A stretch of DNA of 64,000 nucleotides from Stenotrophomonas sp. ATCM1_4 (lineage in GTDB: Bacteria > Pseudomonadota > Gammaproteobacteria > Xanthomonadales > Xanthomonadaceae), in contig NZ_QPFB01000001.1 of the NCBI RefSeq assembly GCF_004348115.1, positions 783,978 through 847,977 on the forward strand, written 5' to 3'. Position 1 is the first letter of the stretch; each line of letters begins with the position of its first letter. Positions 1-8,418 of this stretch are shown piece by piece. The translations under genes and the position numbers were made by a program. Below the pieces are notes generated by a model that was not told the origin of the DNA, did no database searches, and saw only the letters and a list, made by a program, of their open reading frames with translations.

Positions 1-108
1 ACCCCGCCGCGTGTGTACGACCGCTACACGTACTACTTCGGCCTGACCGCGGACTACGGCCTGACCTGCCGCAAGCGCAACTCGAACGCGGTTTTCAGCA
101 TCGCCTGA
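1..108 (+). CDS. C-terminal end of a phage structural protein, probably major capsid protein (partial)
   Basis: The window opens inside a reading frame that ends with TGA at 106-108; 35 codons are visible (TPPRVYDRYTYYFGLTADYG at the start). The tail is aromatic and glycine-rich and is followed immediately by small virion-type genes and a head-tail adaptor, the position where podovirus genomes keep the major capsid gene. The assignment as coat protein rests on position only, because the fragment is too short for motif recognition. Another late structural protein is possible. Confidence 0.45.
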   Translation, partial: TPPRVYDRYTYYFGLTADYGLTCRKRNSNAVFSIA

Positions 109-157
109 TCACCCCCAACGTGCCGGCGGGGTACGCCTCGCCGGCCAGGAGAAAGAA

Positions 158-466
158 ATGCCGAACACCATCACCATCGCGGGGGCGGCCATCGTCGCCC
201 TCAACAAGACGCCGCTGCTGGGCGGCGAAGGTCGCGAAGGCCTCGCTCATCTGGGCGAGAACGTCGCGGTCACCACTGGCGTGCTGCTGCAGGGCCATCC
301 GGGCCTGGCCAGCGGTGCGACCCCGGAAGCCGGTGACGCCGGCTGGGTGACGCTGCTGAGCGCCACTGCGACGCAGGGCCCGGTTGTCGAGATCGCGGAC
401 CTGCCCAAGTTCGTGAAGCTTGGCGCGGCTGCCGCCAATCCCATCACCCTGGAGGGCGTGCAGTAA
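158..466 (+). CDS. Small phage virion protein, possible head decoration protein
   Basis: This 102-residue protein is rich in Gly, Ala, Thr and Val and has no charged tail, membrane segment or catalytic motif. A GGAGAAAG ribosome binding site lies just before the ATG. It sits between the putative capsid end and another small gene, and its stop overlaps the next start (TAATG at 464-468), so the genes are translationally coupled. In related phages this slot often holds a capsid decoration or cement protein; that role is inferred from position, composition and size. I do not recognise a named family. Confidence 0.6.
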   Translation: MPNTITIAGAAIVALNKTPLLGGEGREGLAHLGENVAVTTGVLLQGHPGLASGATPEAGDAGWVTLLSATATQGPVVEIADLPKFVKLGAAAANPITLEGVQ

Positions 467-1023
467 TGGCCAAGATCACCCTGACGCTGGTCACGCTGCT
501 GATCGACCGTGACGCCAGCACCAAGCTGCCGACCACCGTGCCGGAATACGAGCAGTCCATCCTCGAAGAGATCTACGGGGAGGAGCTGGTGACCGAGCTG
601 TCCTCCGATGAGGTGCAGGTGGAGGACTTCGACGTGGGTACTGCCTTCGCCGGCCTGGTCAAGAAGTACGGCGGCAATGCGGACTCCGACGCGGCGCGCG
701 CCCGGTACTTCAATCGCGAGCGTGACCTGGAGAAGTTCATCGGCAACCGCCAGCCGTTGGGCACCAAGGCCGCAGCCAAGGCCCCGGCACCCACCGCAGC
801 CGAGAAGAAGGCAGCCAAGGCCGCAGCCAAGGCCGGTAAGGACGCGCCGCAGGCTACCGACTTCACCGAGCTGCTGGCCGGTGACGTGGCCTCGATCACC
901 GAGAAGCTGAAGGACCTGACCGATGCGGACCTGGTTGCCATCGAAGCGGCGGAGACCGAAGGACAGGCCCGCGAGGATCTGCTGGCCGCGATCGATGACG
1001 AGAGCGAGTCCCGCAAGCAGTAA
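466..1023 (+). CDS. Hypothetical phage protein with Ala/Lys-rich middle, late operon
   Basis: The 185-residue protein begins with a compact acidic domain (residues 1-100), has an Ala/Lys/Pro-rich linker at about 102-128 and ends in a second acidic helical segment. The linker resembles the flexible hinges of small virion or assembly proteins. The start overlaps the previous stop (TAATG), and a 76-nt gap separates it from the next gene. No enzyme motif is visible. It might be a capsid accessory, head completion or assembly chaperone protein; I cannot choose between them from sequence alone. Confidence 0.6.
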   Translation: MAKITLTLVTLLIDRDASTKLPTTVPEYEQSILEEIYGEELVTELSSDEVQVEDFDVGTAFAGLVKKYGGNADSDAARARYFNRERDLEKFIGNRQPLGTKAAAKAPAPTAAEKKAAKAAAKAGKDAPQATDFTELLAGDVASITEKLKDLTDADLVAIEAAETEGQAREDLLAAIDDESESRKQ

Positions 1024-1099
1024 CCCGACCCGCTGGCGGCGGTGACGGCGGCCGGTCGGGGGTGACTCCGGCCGGCCATTTTCATTGGAGGAGAGCGAA

Positions 1100-1720
1100 A
1101 TGCTTGATGTCCACGTGCTGGTGATGGACTACACGCCGGCGGAGGTTGTGGCGCGCTGCAAGGCGTCGATCGAGGCGGCAGCGGCGCGCGCGGGCTACCC
1201 CGTGGCGGTGCACTACCTGCCGGGCGTCGTCGGGCATCTCGGCAAGGCCCGGGCCAACGGATATGCCCTGGGGGCGTTCCCCTACGTGACGCACGTTGAT
1301 GACGACGACTGGGTGCAGCCCGACGCATTCGAGGTGCTGGCCGACCAGCTGGCCGCGGGCGTCCTGGCGATCACCACCGGCGAGAACCACGTGCATGCGG
1401 CAGCGGCCGTGCCGGCGCCGGACTCGCGCCACCACCTGGCCGTGTTCCGCCGCGAGTTCGTGAAGGGCCTCGGCTACGACAGCTTCCGCTTCTACCCCGA
1501 CCAGTACCTGCTGAGCATGTGCGAGCCGGTGCATCTGCCTGTCTGCGTCTACAACCACTGCATCGACATGGAGAGCGGCAGCCGCCGGCAGCGCCGCGCC
1601 CATGCAGGCGAGGCCCGCAGGGAGCTAGCCGCGATTCGGCGCCCGGACCTGGCGGTGCTGGAGAACGCCACCCCGGCCGAGCTGGCCGCCGCCATCGACC
1701 GTCACGTGAGGGAGCCGTAA
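1100..1720 (+). CDS. Glycosyltransferase-like (GT-A type) phage protein
   Basis: The start is ATG 1100, preceded by GGAGGAG at 1087-1093; a TTG at 1085 lies inside that ribosome site and is unlikely to be used. The 206-residue product starts with a beta strand (LDVHVLVMDYTP), followed by helix-strand alternation and the acidic cluster HVDDDDW near residue 60, the position of the metal/nucleotide-sugar DxD motif in family 2-like glycosyltransferases. A later aromatic and acidic segment (FRFYPDQYLL) fits the acceptor side of such folds. It lies within the virion operon and overlaps the next start (TAATG). The function could be glycosylation of virion or host surface; the fold assignment is by motif only. 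Confidence 0.55.
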   Translation: MLDVHVLVMDYTPAEVVARCKASIEAAAARAGYPVAVHYLPGVVGHLGKARANGYALGAFPYVTHVDDDDWVQPDAFEVLADQLAAGVLAITTGENHVHAAAAVPAPDSRHHLAVFRREFVKGLGYDSFRFYPDQYLLSMCEPVHLPVCVYNHCIDMESGSRRQRRAHAGEARRELAAIRRPDLAVLENATPAELAAAIDRHVREP

Positions 1721-2877
1721 TGGCCAATCTTCTGAACAACAGCAATCTCTGGACCGCCACGGGGGCCGAGCGGGTCGACGGCACGTGGCAGTTCAACATC
1801 GATGGCGCCCATTCGGACCGCGCCAACGGCAACATCACGACCATAGATTCACCCGGCGCCGGGAACATCGTTGCCGGCACGGTCGCCTATGAGGTCACCG
1901 ACTACGACTCCCCGCTGGATTACCTGTACTTCGTGGTCTTCGTCAGCGGCACGCTGGGTTTCAGCCAGCTGATCTACTCGCCGGGTGACCCGCTGCCCAA
2001 GGTCGGCAGCTTCGACTTCAACGTGTCGACGGATGGCGGCGACTACGTGTCGATTGGCGCCGGCAGGGAGGCGAGTAGCGACCCCGCGCACAACGTCACC
2101 GGCCAGTACATCAGCATCGGCGACTTCACCATCGTCCCGACCCCGGAACCGCCGGAGCCTGGCACCCGCTACAACTGCGAGTGCGACGACGCGCAGCCCA
2201 CGGTGACGCTGGAGCAGATGCGCAACCGCCTCGCGCGCCGCCTTGGCTTCGCCGTGCAGGTGAGCATGGGTGCACTGCCGCCGGGCATGCCGGAGCTGCT
2301 GGACGACTTCATCCGAAGCGCTCACGACTTCATGTACCACCGCTACTCGGTGATGCGCCTGCGTCGGATGTTCACCTGGGACCTCGCCGCCGGCGTGCGG
2401 TTCTATGACGTCGACGGCAACGTGGACGACTGCCCCCGCGTGCTGAACCCCGACAAGCTCGAATGGGTTGGCATCTCCCAGGGCGATTCGAGCTGGCAGC
2501 CGCTGATCTGCGGCATCAACCCCGTGCTGTACGGCTCGGCCATCACCGGCATCCCATCGCACTACGAGATTCGCCAGTGCATCGAGATCTGGCCGGCGCC
2601 CGCGGACGACAGCTGGAAGCTGCGCATCAAGGGCGACTTCGGGCCGTCCCCGATCGAAGCCGACGGTGACGTGCTGACGGTCGACCCGGAGGCGGTGTTC
2701 CTGCAGGCGCTGGCCAACGCGAAGGCGCACTACGGCCAAGCCGACGCCGGCAACTATGCCAGCCAGGCCACGGCCTACGTTCGCAGCAAGGTGGCCGGCT
2801 CGCACCAGACCCGCAGGTACATCCCGGGCAGCTGTCCGCAGCCTCCGGCTGTGCGGCCGGTCCTGAAGGAGGATTGA
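1720..2877 (+). CDS. Head-tail adaptor (tail tubular A-like) with N-terminal beta-sandwich domain
   Basis: ATG 1720 overlaps the upstream stop. The 385-residue product has two parts. Residues 1 to about 150 look like a carbohydrate-binding-module type beta sandwich (NLLNNSNLWTATGAERVDG, then many short strands ending in a Pro-rich link). From about 165 on there is a helical adaptor-like domain beginning VTLEQMRNRLARRLGF with conserved aromatic and acidic positions, as in podovirus gatekeeper/adaptor proteins that join portal and tail hub. The gene is followed by the tail hub genes, matching the T7 gp11-gp12 order. The adaptor call is by order and pattern; the extra N-terminal domain is unusual. 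Confidence 0.6.
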   Translation: MANLLNNSNLWTATGAERVDGTWQFNIDGAHSDRANGNITTIDSPGAGNIVAGTVAYEVTDYDSPLDYLYFVVFVSGTLGFSQLIYSPGDPLPKVGSFDFNVSTDGGDYVSIGAGREASSDPAHNVTGQYISIGDFTIVPTPEPPEPGTRYNCECDDAQPTVTLEQMRNRLARRLGFAVQVSMGALPPGMPELLDDFIRSAHDFMYHRYSVMRLRRMFTWDLAAGVRFYDVDGNVDDCPRVLNPDKLEWVGISQGDSSWQPLICGINPVLYGSAITGIPSHYEIRQCIEIWPAPADDSWKLRIKGDFGPSPIEADGDVLTVDPEAVFLQALANAKAHYGQADAGNYASQATAYVRSKVAGSHQTRRYIPGSCPQPPAVRPVLKED

Positions 2878-2879
2878 GG

Positions 2880-3647
2880 ATGCGCTCCCAAGCACTCACC
2901 GCGGTCAAGGCCGGCATCACCCGCCTACGCGACAAGGGTGGGGCGTCGGCCGATTCGCTGTTCGACCTGCTCAACGGCTACGTCACCGCGGCGCGCACGA
3001 TCGCCTGCCGGCCAGGCTCCCGCATCCATGTCGACCTGCCGCCCGGAACCAAGGGGCTGGTGTGGTTCCAGGGCGTGTTCGTCGCGTTCTCGCATCTGGT
3101 GACCGTGTCGCCGGACCCGGCCGTCGAGATCGAGGTGATCCGGCACCCGACCATCGACGCCATGCCGATCAAGGACATCCACTTCGCGCTGCCATTCCTG
3201 GGCTACCTGTACGTGGTCGCGGAGTTCGAAGACGGTCTGGTGCGGCACTACTGGCTGGAGAAGGGCGAGATCTGGCAGCCCAACCACGTCTACGTGCCCG
3301 GCACGCTGGTCCGTCCGACCAACGGCAACGGCATGGCCTACCGGGTCGAATCCAACCGCGCCGGCCTGACGCCGTGGTCGCCGAACGTGGCCAGGGCCAT
3401 GGGAGACGTCGTCGTGCCGACTGTCGACAACGGCTACAGCTACGTGGTCACCGAGCTGACCGGGGACAGCCCCCGCTCGGGCACCATCGAGCCGACGTGG
3501 CCAACCAACACCGGTGAAACCGTGGTGGAGGACGTGAACGGGCAGGGCACGGTTGACCCGATCGAGGACACCACGACCAACACGACGGTGCCGCCCAGCG
3601 TCAAAGACCGCTACGGCAGCGGCTCGTCTTCCACGGAGGTCGTCTGA
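2880..3647 (+). CDS. Phage tail/head-completion structural protein, unknown family
   Basis: ATG 2880 is chosen over an in-frame TTG at 2874 because AAGGAGG at 2866-2872 is 7 nt from the ATG. The 255-residue product begins with a helical stretch, continues into beta-rich sequence (VDLPPGTKGLVWFQGVFVAF) and ends in a Thr/Ser/Gly-rich tail. The middle contains a short PNHVYVPGTLVRP segment that resembles repeats in phage tail hub and fibre proteins, and the next protein starts with a similar element (WQPGTLYQPGDIV). It overlaps the next gene by TGATG. Likely a virion component; no enzymatic feature is seen. Confidence 0.55.
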   Translation: MRSQALTAVKAGITRLRDKGGASADSLFDLLNGYVTAARTIACRPGSRIHVDLPPGTKGLVWFQGVFVAFSHLVTVSPDPAVEIEVIRHPTIDAMPIKDIHFALPFLGYLYVVAEFEDGLVRHYWLEKGEIWQPNHVYVPGTLVRPTNGNGMAYRVESNRAGLTPWSPNVARAMGDVVVPTVDNGYSYVVTELTGDSPRSGTIEPTWPTNTGETVVEDVNGQGTVDPIEDTTTNTTVPPSVKDRYGSGSSSTEVV

Positions 3648-5488
3648 TGGCATACCCCATTTGGCAGCCCGGCACGCTCTACCAGCCTGGCGACATCGTC
3701 GTGCCGATCACCATGCCACCGCCCAGCTCCACGGTGGTGCAGAACGGCGGCTTCAACTCGGGCTCCAGCGGCTGGGATTACGGCGGCGACGTCGAGTACT
3801 TCAACGGCTACGGCTTCAGCGGCAACGCCTGCCTGCGCCTGGCCGGCAACCTGCCCGGCGGCACCGCGCTCAACCAGACGCAGCTGGTGGTGCCGGTGGG
3901 CAAGCAGATCACCGCCTCGTGCATGATCCAGCAGGGCGCGGCCATCGCCGGTGCAACGCGCGGCTGGGTCGAGGTCCAGTGGTTCGACGCCAGCGACACG
4001 CCGCTGGGTTCCCCGAACAAGGGCAACGTGGTCGACGACGGCCGCGGCGGGCGGTGGAACAAGTCCTCGGTCACTGCGACGTGCCCGGCTGGCGCTGCCT
4101 ACTGCCGCGCCGGCATCACGCTCTGGTCCGTTGCAGACCACAACCACCCGGTTTGGGGTGACGAGCTGCAGGTGCAGGGCACCTTTGCCGGCCTGCCGGA
4201 CAGCTTGGCCTACCGCGCCGTGCAGCCCGAGTCCGGGTTCTCCGCTGCAAACGAGCCGGCCTGGCCGCCGGTCCTGGGCCAGACGGTGGTCGACAACGAG
4301 GTCACCTGGGAAGCGATCAGCTCCACCCGCGTGACCTGGACGGCCCAGCCGCTCTACGTCAGCGGTGCGACCGAGCCGGATTGGCCGGAAGGCGCGGGTG
4401 AGTACGTGCTCGACGGCTCGGTGCTGTTCCGCGCGGTGTCGCGCCGGGTGGAGGACGTGAACTGCCCGAACACGAAGATCGTGGCCATTGCCTCATCCAA
4501 GGTGTACTGCGCCGACGACGACATCGTCCGGTACAGCGCCACGGTCAACCCACTGGACTGGAGCAGCGCGGATGATGCCGGCTACCTGCCGACAGGGCTG
4601 CAGAACTACGGCTCCAACCCCGTGGCAGCCATGGGCCTGTATCGCGCCAACCTGATCCCGTTCAACGCGGAGGCCTTCCAGCTTTGGCAGCTGGACGAGG
4701 ATCCCGCCAACATGGCCCTGCTGGACGCACTGCCGATGGGCAGCACCCAGCACCATGCCATGGCCGCGGTGTCGAACGACCTGTTCTTCCTCGCTTCCCA
4801 GGGCGTTCGTACGGTCGGCATCGCCGCCAGCAGCACCAACTTCCAGGCCGGCGATGTGGGCATGCCCATCGACCCGCTGGTGCAAGCGGCCATGGCCACC
4901 GGTGCGGTGCCGCTCGGGTTGTACTTCCCGGCCGCCGGCCAGTACTGGCTGATGTTCCCGCGGGAGACGGACACGCACGTCTTCGTGTACAGCATGACGG
5001 TGATCGGGCAGGTGGGCGCCTGGTCGCGTTACGAGTTTCCGTTCGTGGTCGAGGACTGGGCCATCGCCGGCGACTCGCTGTACCTGCGCTCGGGCGACTA
5101 CGTGCACCGGGTGGACGAGGCGGTGCTGGGCGACGAGGTTGTCGTGCTGCCGTCGGGCGGTGGTGACCCAGTGCGCGAGGTGCGCCCGTTCCCGGGCCTG
5201 ATCCGCTGGCCATGGCTGGATTTCGGGCAGCCAGGTGTCACAAAGGCGGTGTACGGGTTCGACATCGTCGGTACCGGCGCGGTGTCGGTGTCCTTCGGCA
5301 TTGACCAGAGCAACGGCGGCTTGTTCACCCCACCGTACCGGGTGCCGGCCGACACCGTACCGGGCATGGTGATCCCGATGCCACTGGCCGCGCCGTCGCT
5401 GGCGGTGGAGCTGCGCTACGACGGCTCCGAGCGTTGGCAGTGGAACGCCCTGCAGCTGTACCTGCAGGACAACCGCCCGATGTCCTGA
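3647..5488 (+). CDS. Tail hub / packaged-DNA stabilisation-type protein (tail tubular B-like)
   Basis: The 613-residue protein begins with the WQPGTLYQPGDIV element, followed at about residues 28-180 by a jelly-roll-like segment (VVQNGGFNSGSSGWDYGG) typical of carbohydrate-binding modules. From about residue 275 the protein shows beta-propeller-like repeats (IVAIASSKVYCADDDIVRYS, and NDLFFLASQGVRTVG) of the kind seen in podovirus tail hubs such as the P22 gp10 and T7 gp12 classes. It is preceded by the adaptor and followed by internal virion proteins, which is the usual order. Its exact family is not provable by eye. Confidence 0.6.
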   Translation: MAYPIWQPGTLYQPGDIVVPITMPPPSSTVVQNGGFNSGSSGWDYGGDVEYFNGYGFSGNACLRLAGNLPGGTALNQTQLVVPVGKQITASCMIQQGAAIAGATRGWVEVQWFDASDTPLGSPNKGNVVDDGRGGRWNKSSVTATCPAGAAYCRAGITLWSVADHNHPVWGDELQVQGTFAGLPDSLAYRAVQPESGFSAANEPAWPPVLGQTVVDNEVTWEAISSTRVTWTAQPLYVSGATEPDWPEGAGEYVLDGSVLFRAVSRRVEDVNCPNTKIVAIASSKVYCADDDIVRYSATVNPLDWSSADDAGYLPTGLQNYGSNPVAAMGLYRANLIPFNAEAFQLWQLDEDPANMALLDALPMGSTQHHAMAAVSNDLFFLASQGVRTVGIAASSTNFQAGDVGMPIDPLVQAAMATGAVPLGLYFPAAGQYWLMFPRETDTHVFVYSMTVIGQVGAWSRYEFPFVVEDWAIAGDSLYLRSGDYVHRVDEAVLGDEVVVLPSGGGDPVREVRPFPGLIRWPWLDFGQPGVTKAVYGFDIVGTGAVSVSFGIDQSNGGLFTPPYRVPADTVPGMVIPMPLAAPSLAVELRYDGSERWQWNALQLYLQDNRPMS

Positions 5489-5529
5489 TGCTCCGTTGAA
5501 CCCAAAGCGGGCTGGCCGAGCATATCGGC

Positions 5530-6039
5530 ATGAAAACAGCCCGCCTTCCCTCGAATGTGGTCCCGTGCAGGCCCGGGCACATCGTCTACCTGGTCCAGCA
5601 CATGCGCGAGGACGAGCGCGCGCAGTTCGTTGCGCTCAGCGGCCTGCAGGAGTTCTCCGAAGACGCTGCCATCCGGTGGTTCATCGATGCTGCTGCACAG
5701 AGCGGCGTCTTCGCTGTGACGGTGCTGCAGGCGGACAACCTGCCCGCGGCTGCCGGCGGCTTCCACCCCGCAGGTGCCGGCGTCTGGCAAGCATGGATGG
5801 TGGGAACGACCGATGGCTGGGCGCAGCAGTGGCGCGCCCTGACGAAAGCCACCCTGTGGCTGATGGACCGGCTGTTCGAGGACCGAGCCCATCGCCTGCA
5901 GACCACCGCCATCACCAGCAGGGAGCTGGCCATCGAGTGGTTCGAGCGCTCGCTGGGGTTCAAGCCGGAGGGCGTGTGGCGCCAGTACGGCATCCGGGGC
6001 GAGGACGTCGCCCACTTTTCCCGACTGCGAGGTGAGTGA
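5530..6039 (+). CDS. T7 gp13-like internal virion protein, GNAT-like fold
   Basis: The 169-residue product has an acetyltransferase-like pattern: N-terminal strand/helix, a central W-rich strand pair (VWQAWMVGTTDGW), a long helix and the ending IEWFERSLGFKPEGVWRQYG, which matches the C-terminal signature of GNAT proteins and of the T7 gp13/DUF2833 family. T7 gp13 is needed for virion assembly rather than being a known acetyltransferase. It lies directly after the tail hub and overlaps the next gene by TGATG at 6037-6041, as in T7-like genomes where gp13 precedes gp14-gp16. Confidence 0.7.
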   Translation: MKTARLPSNVVPCRPGHIVYLVQHMREDERAQFVALSGLQEFSEDAAIRWFIDAAAQSGVFAVTVLQADNLPAAAGGFHPAGAGVWQAWMVGTTDGWAQQWRALTKATLWLMDRLFEDRAHRLQTTAITSRELAIEWFERSLGFKPEGVWRQYGIRGEDVAHFSRLRGE

Positions 6040-6650
6040 TGGGCGGCGGCGGATCCAGCAAGGCCACCAACAAGGCCACGCAGGCCGAGAACCTGCGGCA
6101 GGCCAACATCGGCCGGAACGTGGACCTGGTCAATCAGGTGTACGGCAGTCCGCAGCGTGAGGCGGACTACAACGACTTCCTCGGGGCCAGTCGCAGCTTC
6201 TACCGGCAGAACCTGGACCGGCAGAAAGCCACGGCCGACCGGAGCCTGAAGTTCGCGATGGCGCGCAATGGCCTGGCTGGCGGCTCTGCCTCGGTCGATG
6301 CCAACCGCCGGCTGGGCGAGGACTTCCAGCAGGGCGTGCTGTCGGCAGATCGCCTGGCTCAGAAGGCTGTCAACGACCTGCGCAACGCCGACGAGCAGAG
6401 CCGGCTGAACATGATCTCGCTGGCCCAGTCCGGCGGGGACATGACGACCGGCGGCATGCGCGCCGCGCAGCAGCTGCAGGCCAACCTGGCCGGGGCACGC
6501 GCCGGCATGAACGCCGATGCCCTCGGCGACGTGTTCAGTGGCCTGTCTTCCATCTACGAAACCAGCCGCAACAACGCGGCCGAGCGTCGCGGCAACCGCG
6601 ACATCTACAACCTGCTGTACACGCCCGGTTTCGGGCAGGGGAGCCGCTGA
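6039..6650 (+). CDS. Internal virion / ejection protein
   Basis: The start is ATG 6039, overlapping the previous stop; a GTG at 6036 adds only one residue. The 203-residue protein begins MGGGGSSKATNKATQAENLRQ, a Gly/Ser/Thr-rich head followed by long amphipathic helices rich in Gln, Ala, Asn and Arg, typical of internal virion and ejection proteins that enter the host envelope with the DNA. No transmembrane segment is predicted. It sits between the gp13-like gene and a second Gln/Ala-rich protein and overlaps it by TGATG. Confidence 0.6.
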   Translation: MGGGGSSKATNKATQAENLRQANIGRNVDLVNQVYGSPQREADYNDFLGASRSFYRQNLDRQKATADRSLKFAMARNGLAGGSASVDANRRLGEDFQQGVLSADRLAQKAVNDLRNADEQSRLNMISLAQSGGDMTTGGMRAAQQLQANLAGARAGMNADALGDVFSGLSSIYETSRNNAAERRGNRDIYNLLYTPGFGQGSR

Positions 6651-7318
6651 TGGGCGTCGGACTTGCACTCGCGTTGGCGTCCTACGGCGTCAACCAATAC
6701 AACAACGATCAGGTGGCCAAGAAGCAGGACAACATCCTGGCCAACCAGATCACCCAGCAGGGCCGGCGGCAGGCCGAGGCCGATCAGGCTGTCTCCGATG
6801 CCATGCGCGAGCGCGCCCTGTCCACCAGCGAACAGGACCGCACTGGCGCGGCGAACCAGTACCTGCAGCAGGTGCGGGCGGCGCAGTCGAACGCCACGCA
6901 GGGGCTCGGGCAGGTTGGGGCGGTCAGCAATGCCTACCAGCAGTCGGCCAACAACGCCGCGCTTGGCATCGGTGATTACGCGAACACCACGGCGAACCTG
7001 ATGGCACGCATCGACGCACCGCTGCAGCAGCGCCAGCGTGAGGCCCAGGCCACGGACCGGCTGCAGTCCGACCTCGGCCTGCTCGGCCGCCGTGCCGAAG
7101 GGGACGACTACATCGCCCAGCTGAAGCTGCGCAACGTGCGCGCCAATCCGTGGCTCACCGCGGCGGCGCAGCTCATGGGCGGCGCAGCCCAGGGCATGGC
7201 CGGCCGGGCAGGCGGGGGCGGCGGTGGGATGTCCGGCGCGGCCGCAGGCGGCACGCAGAACTTCGGCAACAACGCGGGCAGTTGGTTCAGCGACCCGTCT
7301 CTGTGGAGGACCTCGTAA
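6650..7318 (+). CDS. Internal virion / ejection protein with N-terminal hydrophobic segment
   Basis: The 222-residue product starts with a short hydrophobic stretch (MGVGLALALASYGV) followed by a long helical region rich in Gln, Ala and Asn, and closes with a Gly-rich segment near residues 184-202. This layout resembles T7 gp14/P22 gp7-type proteins that form an outer-membrane channel during DNA ejection. Stop and next start overlap (TAATG at 7316-7320). The ejection role is inferred from composition and gene order; sequence identity to a named protein was not tested. Confidence 0.55.
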   Translation: MGVGLALALASYGVNQYNNDQVAKKQDNILANQITQQGRRQAEADQAVSDAMRERALSTSEQDRTGAANQYLQQVRAAQSNATQGLGQVGAVSNAYQQSANNAALGIGDYANTTANLMARIDAPLQQRQREAQATDRLQSDLGLLGRRAEGDDYIAQLKLRNVRANPWLTAAAQLMGGAAQGMAGRAGGGGGGMSGAAAGGTQNFGNNAGSWFSDPSLWRTS

Positions 7319-8418
7319 TGGCAGGCTGGGATGATCTGGGACGAGTGCTCGCCGGCGGCGTGCGAACGGATGACGCCTACAACCGCGGCGCCAGCAAGGC
7401 GGCACAGCTGGAAAACTTGATCGCGCAGGCGCGAATCAAGAAGTCCGAGGCGGACGCGATCGCCAACATGCCCGGGGCGCTGGTCAAGCTCAACGCGCCG
7501 GCCGATCTGGCTACCGTCCTGGCCGCCGGGTACGACCCGACGAAGCTGTCCGGGTACACCGGCGACATGCAGCTGCAGGACATTCGCTCCCGCGCACTGG
7601 ATGCGCCGGACTGGAGCACTCGCAACGAGCTGCTGGCCGTGCTGGAGGGTAAGCCGGTGCAGCTGGCCAAGGTCGAAGACCAGAACCTGCTCAGCAACGT
7701 GTTCCAGGAGGGTGGCGGCGGCATCACGACCACCGAGCAGGGCAGGGCGAGCATCGCAGCGAACGCCGCCCGCGCGCGCGCCTCCGACGCCAGTGCAGCC
7801 AGCAGCTATGCCAGCGCCGACTCCACGCGGCGCCGGGCTGCCATTGCCGAGAACCAGTTCGCCCTGCAGCGTGCAGGCCAGTGGAACCCCAGCGGCGCCG
7901 GTGGCGGTGGTGCTGCAGGAGGTGCTGGTGGTAGCGGAGCGGCCAAGCAGTCCTCCGACGAGTTGAAGGCGTCGTTCGCCGGCCAGGCCATGGCGCAGGA
8001 TGCGCGTGCATTCGCGGCGGCCTTCCTGGGCAAGACGATCGCCGACGTGGAGGCGATGTCGCCGGAGGACATCCGCGCCGAAGTGGCAAAGGGCGGGCGC
8101 ATGATGGCGGGGCCGATCATGGGGCGTATCCCCGGGGCTGGCGCGTTGTTCAACGCCGACCTGGAGGCCTACAGCAACTCCGCCGCAGGCAAGCAGGCGC
8201 GCATCAACAACCCGAGCGGTCCGGTGTCGAATGCCGATTTCGACGTAGCCCGTCGCTCGGTTTTCAGCTCCGACAAGCCGGCAGGGGTGAACGCAGATCT
8301 GCTCTACCAGGCACTGACGCGAGGCATGCCTTCGGCGACGCCGGCGCCGTCCGAATTGCCCGCAGCGGCGCCTGGAACCCGCCGCCGGTTCAACCCGGTC
8401 ACTGGGAGGCTTGAATAA
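7318..8418 (+). CDS. Internal virion / ejection protein, middle-sized
   Basis: ATG 7318 overlaps the previous stop; the open frame extends further upstream but inside the previous gene. The 366-residue protein is mostly alpha helical, with an Ala-rich coiled stretch around 140-165 and a Gly-rich linker near 195-215. A compact C-terminal domain follows (LKASFAGQAMAQDARAFAAA and on), ending in a Pro/Ala tail. It overlaps the next, larger ejection protein (TAATG). The set of one small, one medium and one large internal protein is the T7 gp14-gp15-gp16 pattern. Confidence 0.55.
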   Translation: MAGWDDLGRVLAGGVRTDDAYNRGASKAAQLENLIAQARIKKSEADAIANMPGALVKLNAPADLATVLAAGYDPTKLSGYTGDMQLQDIRSRALDAPDWSTRNELLAVLEGKPVQLAKVEDQNLLSNVFQEGGGGITTTEQGRASIAANAARARASDASAASSYASADSTRRRAAIAENQFALQRAGQWNPSGAGGGGAAGGAGGSGAAKQSSDELKASFAGQAMAQDARAFAAAFLGKTIADVEAMSPEDIRAEVAKGGRMMAGPIMGRIPGAGALFNADLEAYSNSAAGKQARINNPSGPVSNADFDVARRSVFSSDKPAGVNADLLYQALTRGMPSATPAPSELPAAAPGTRRRFNPVTGRLE

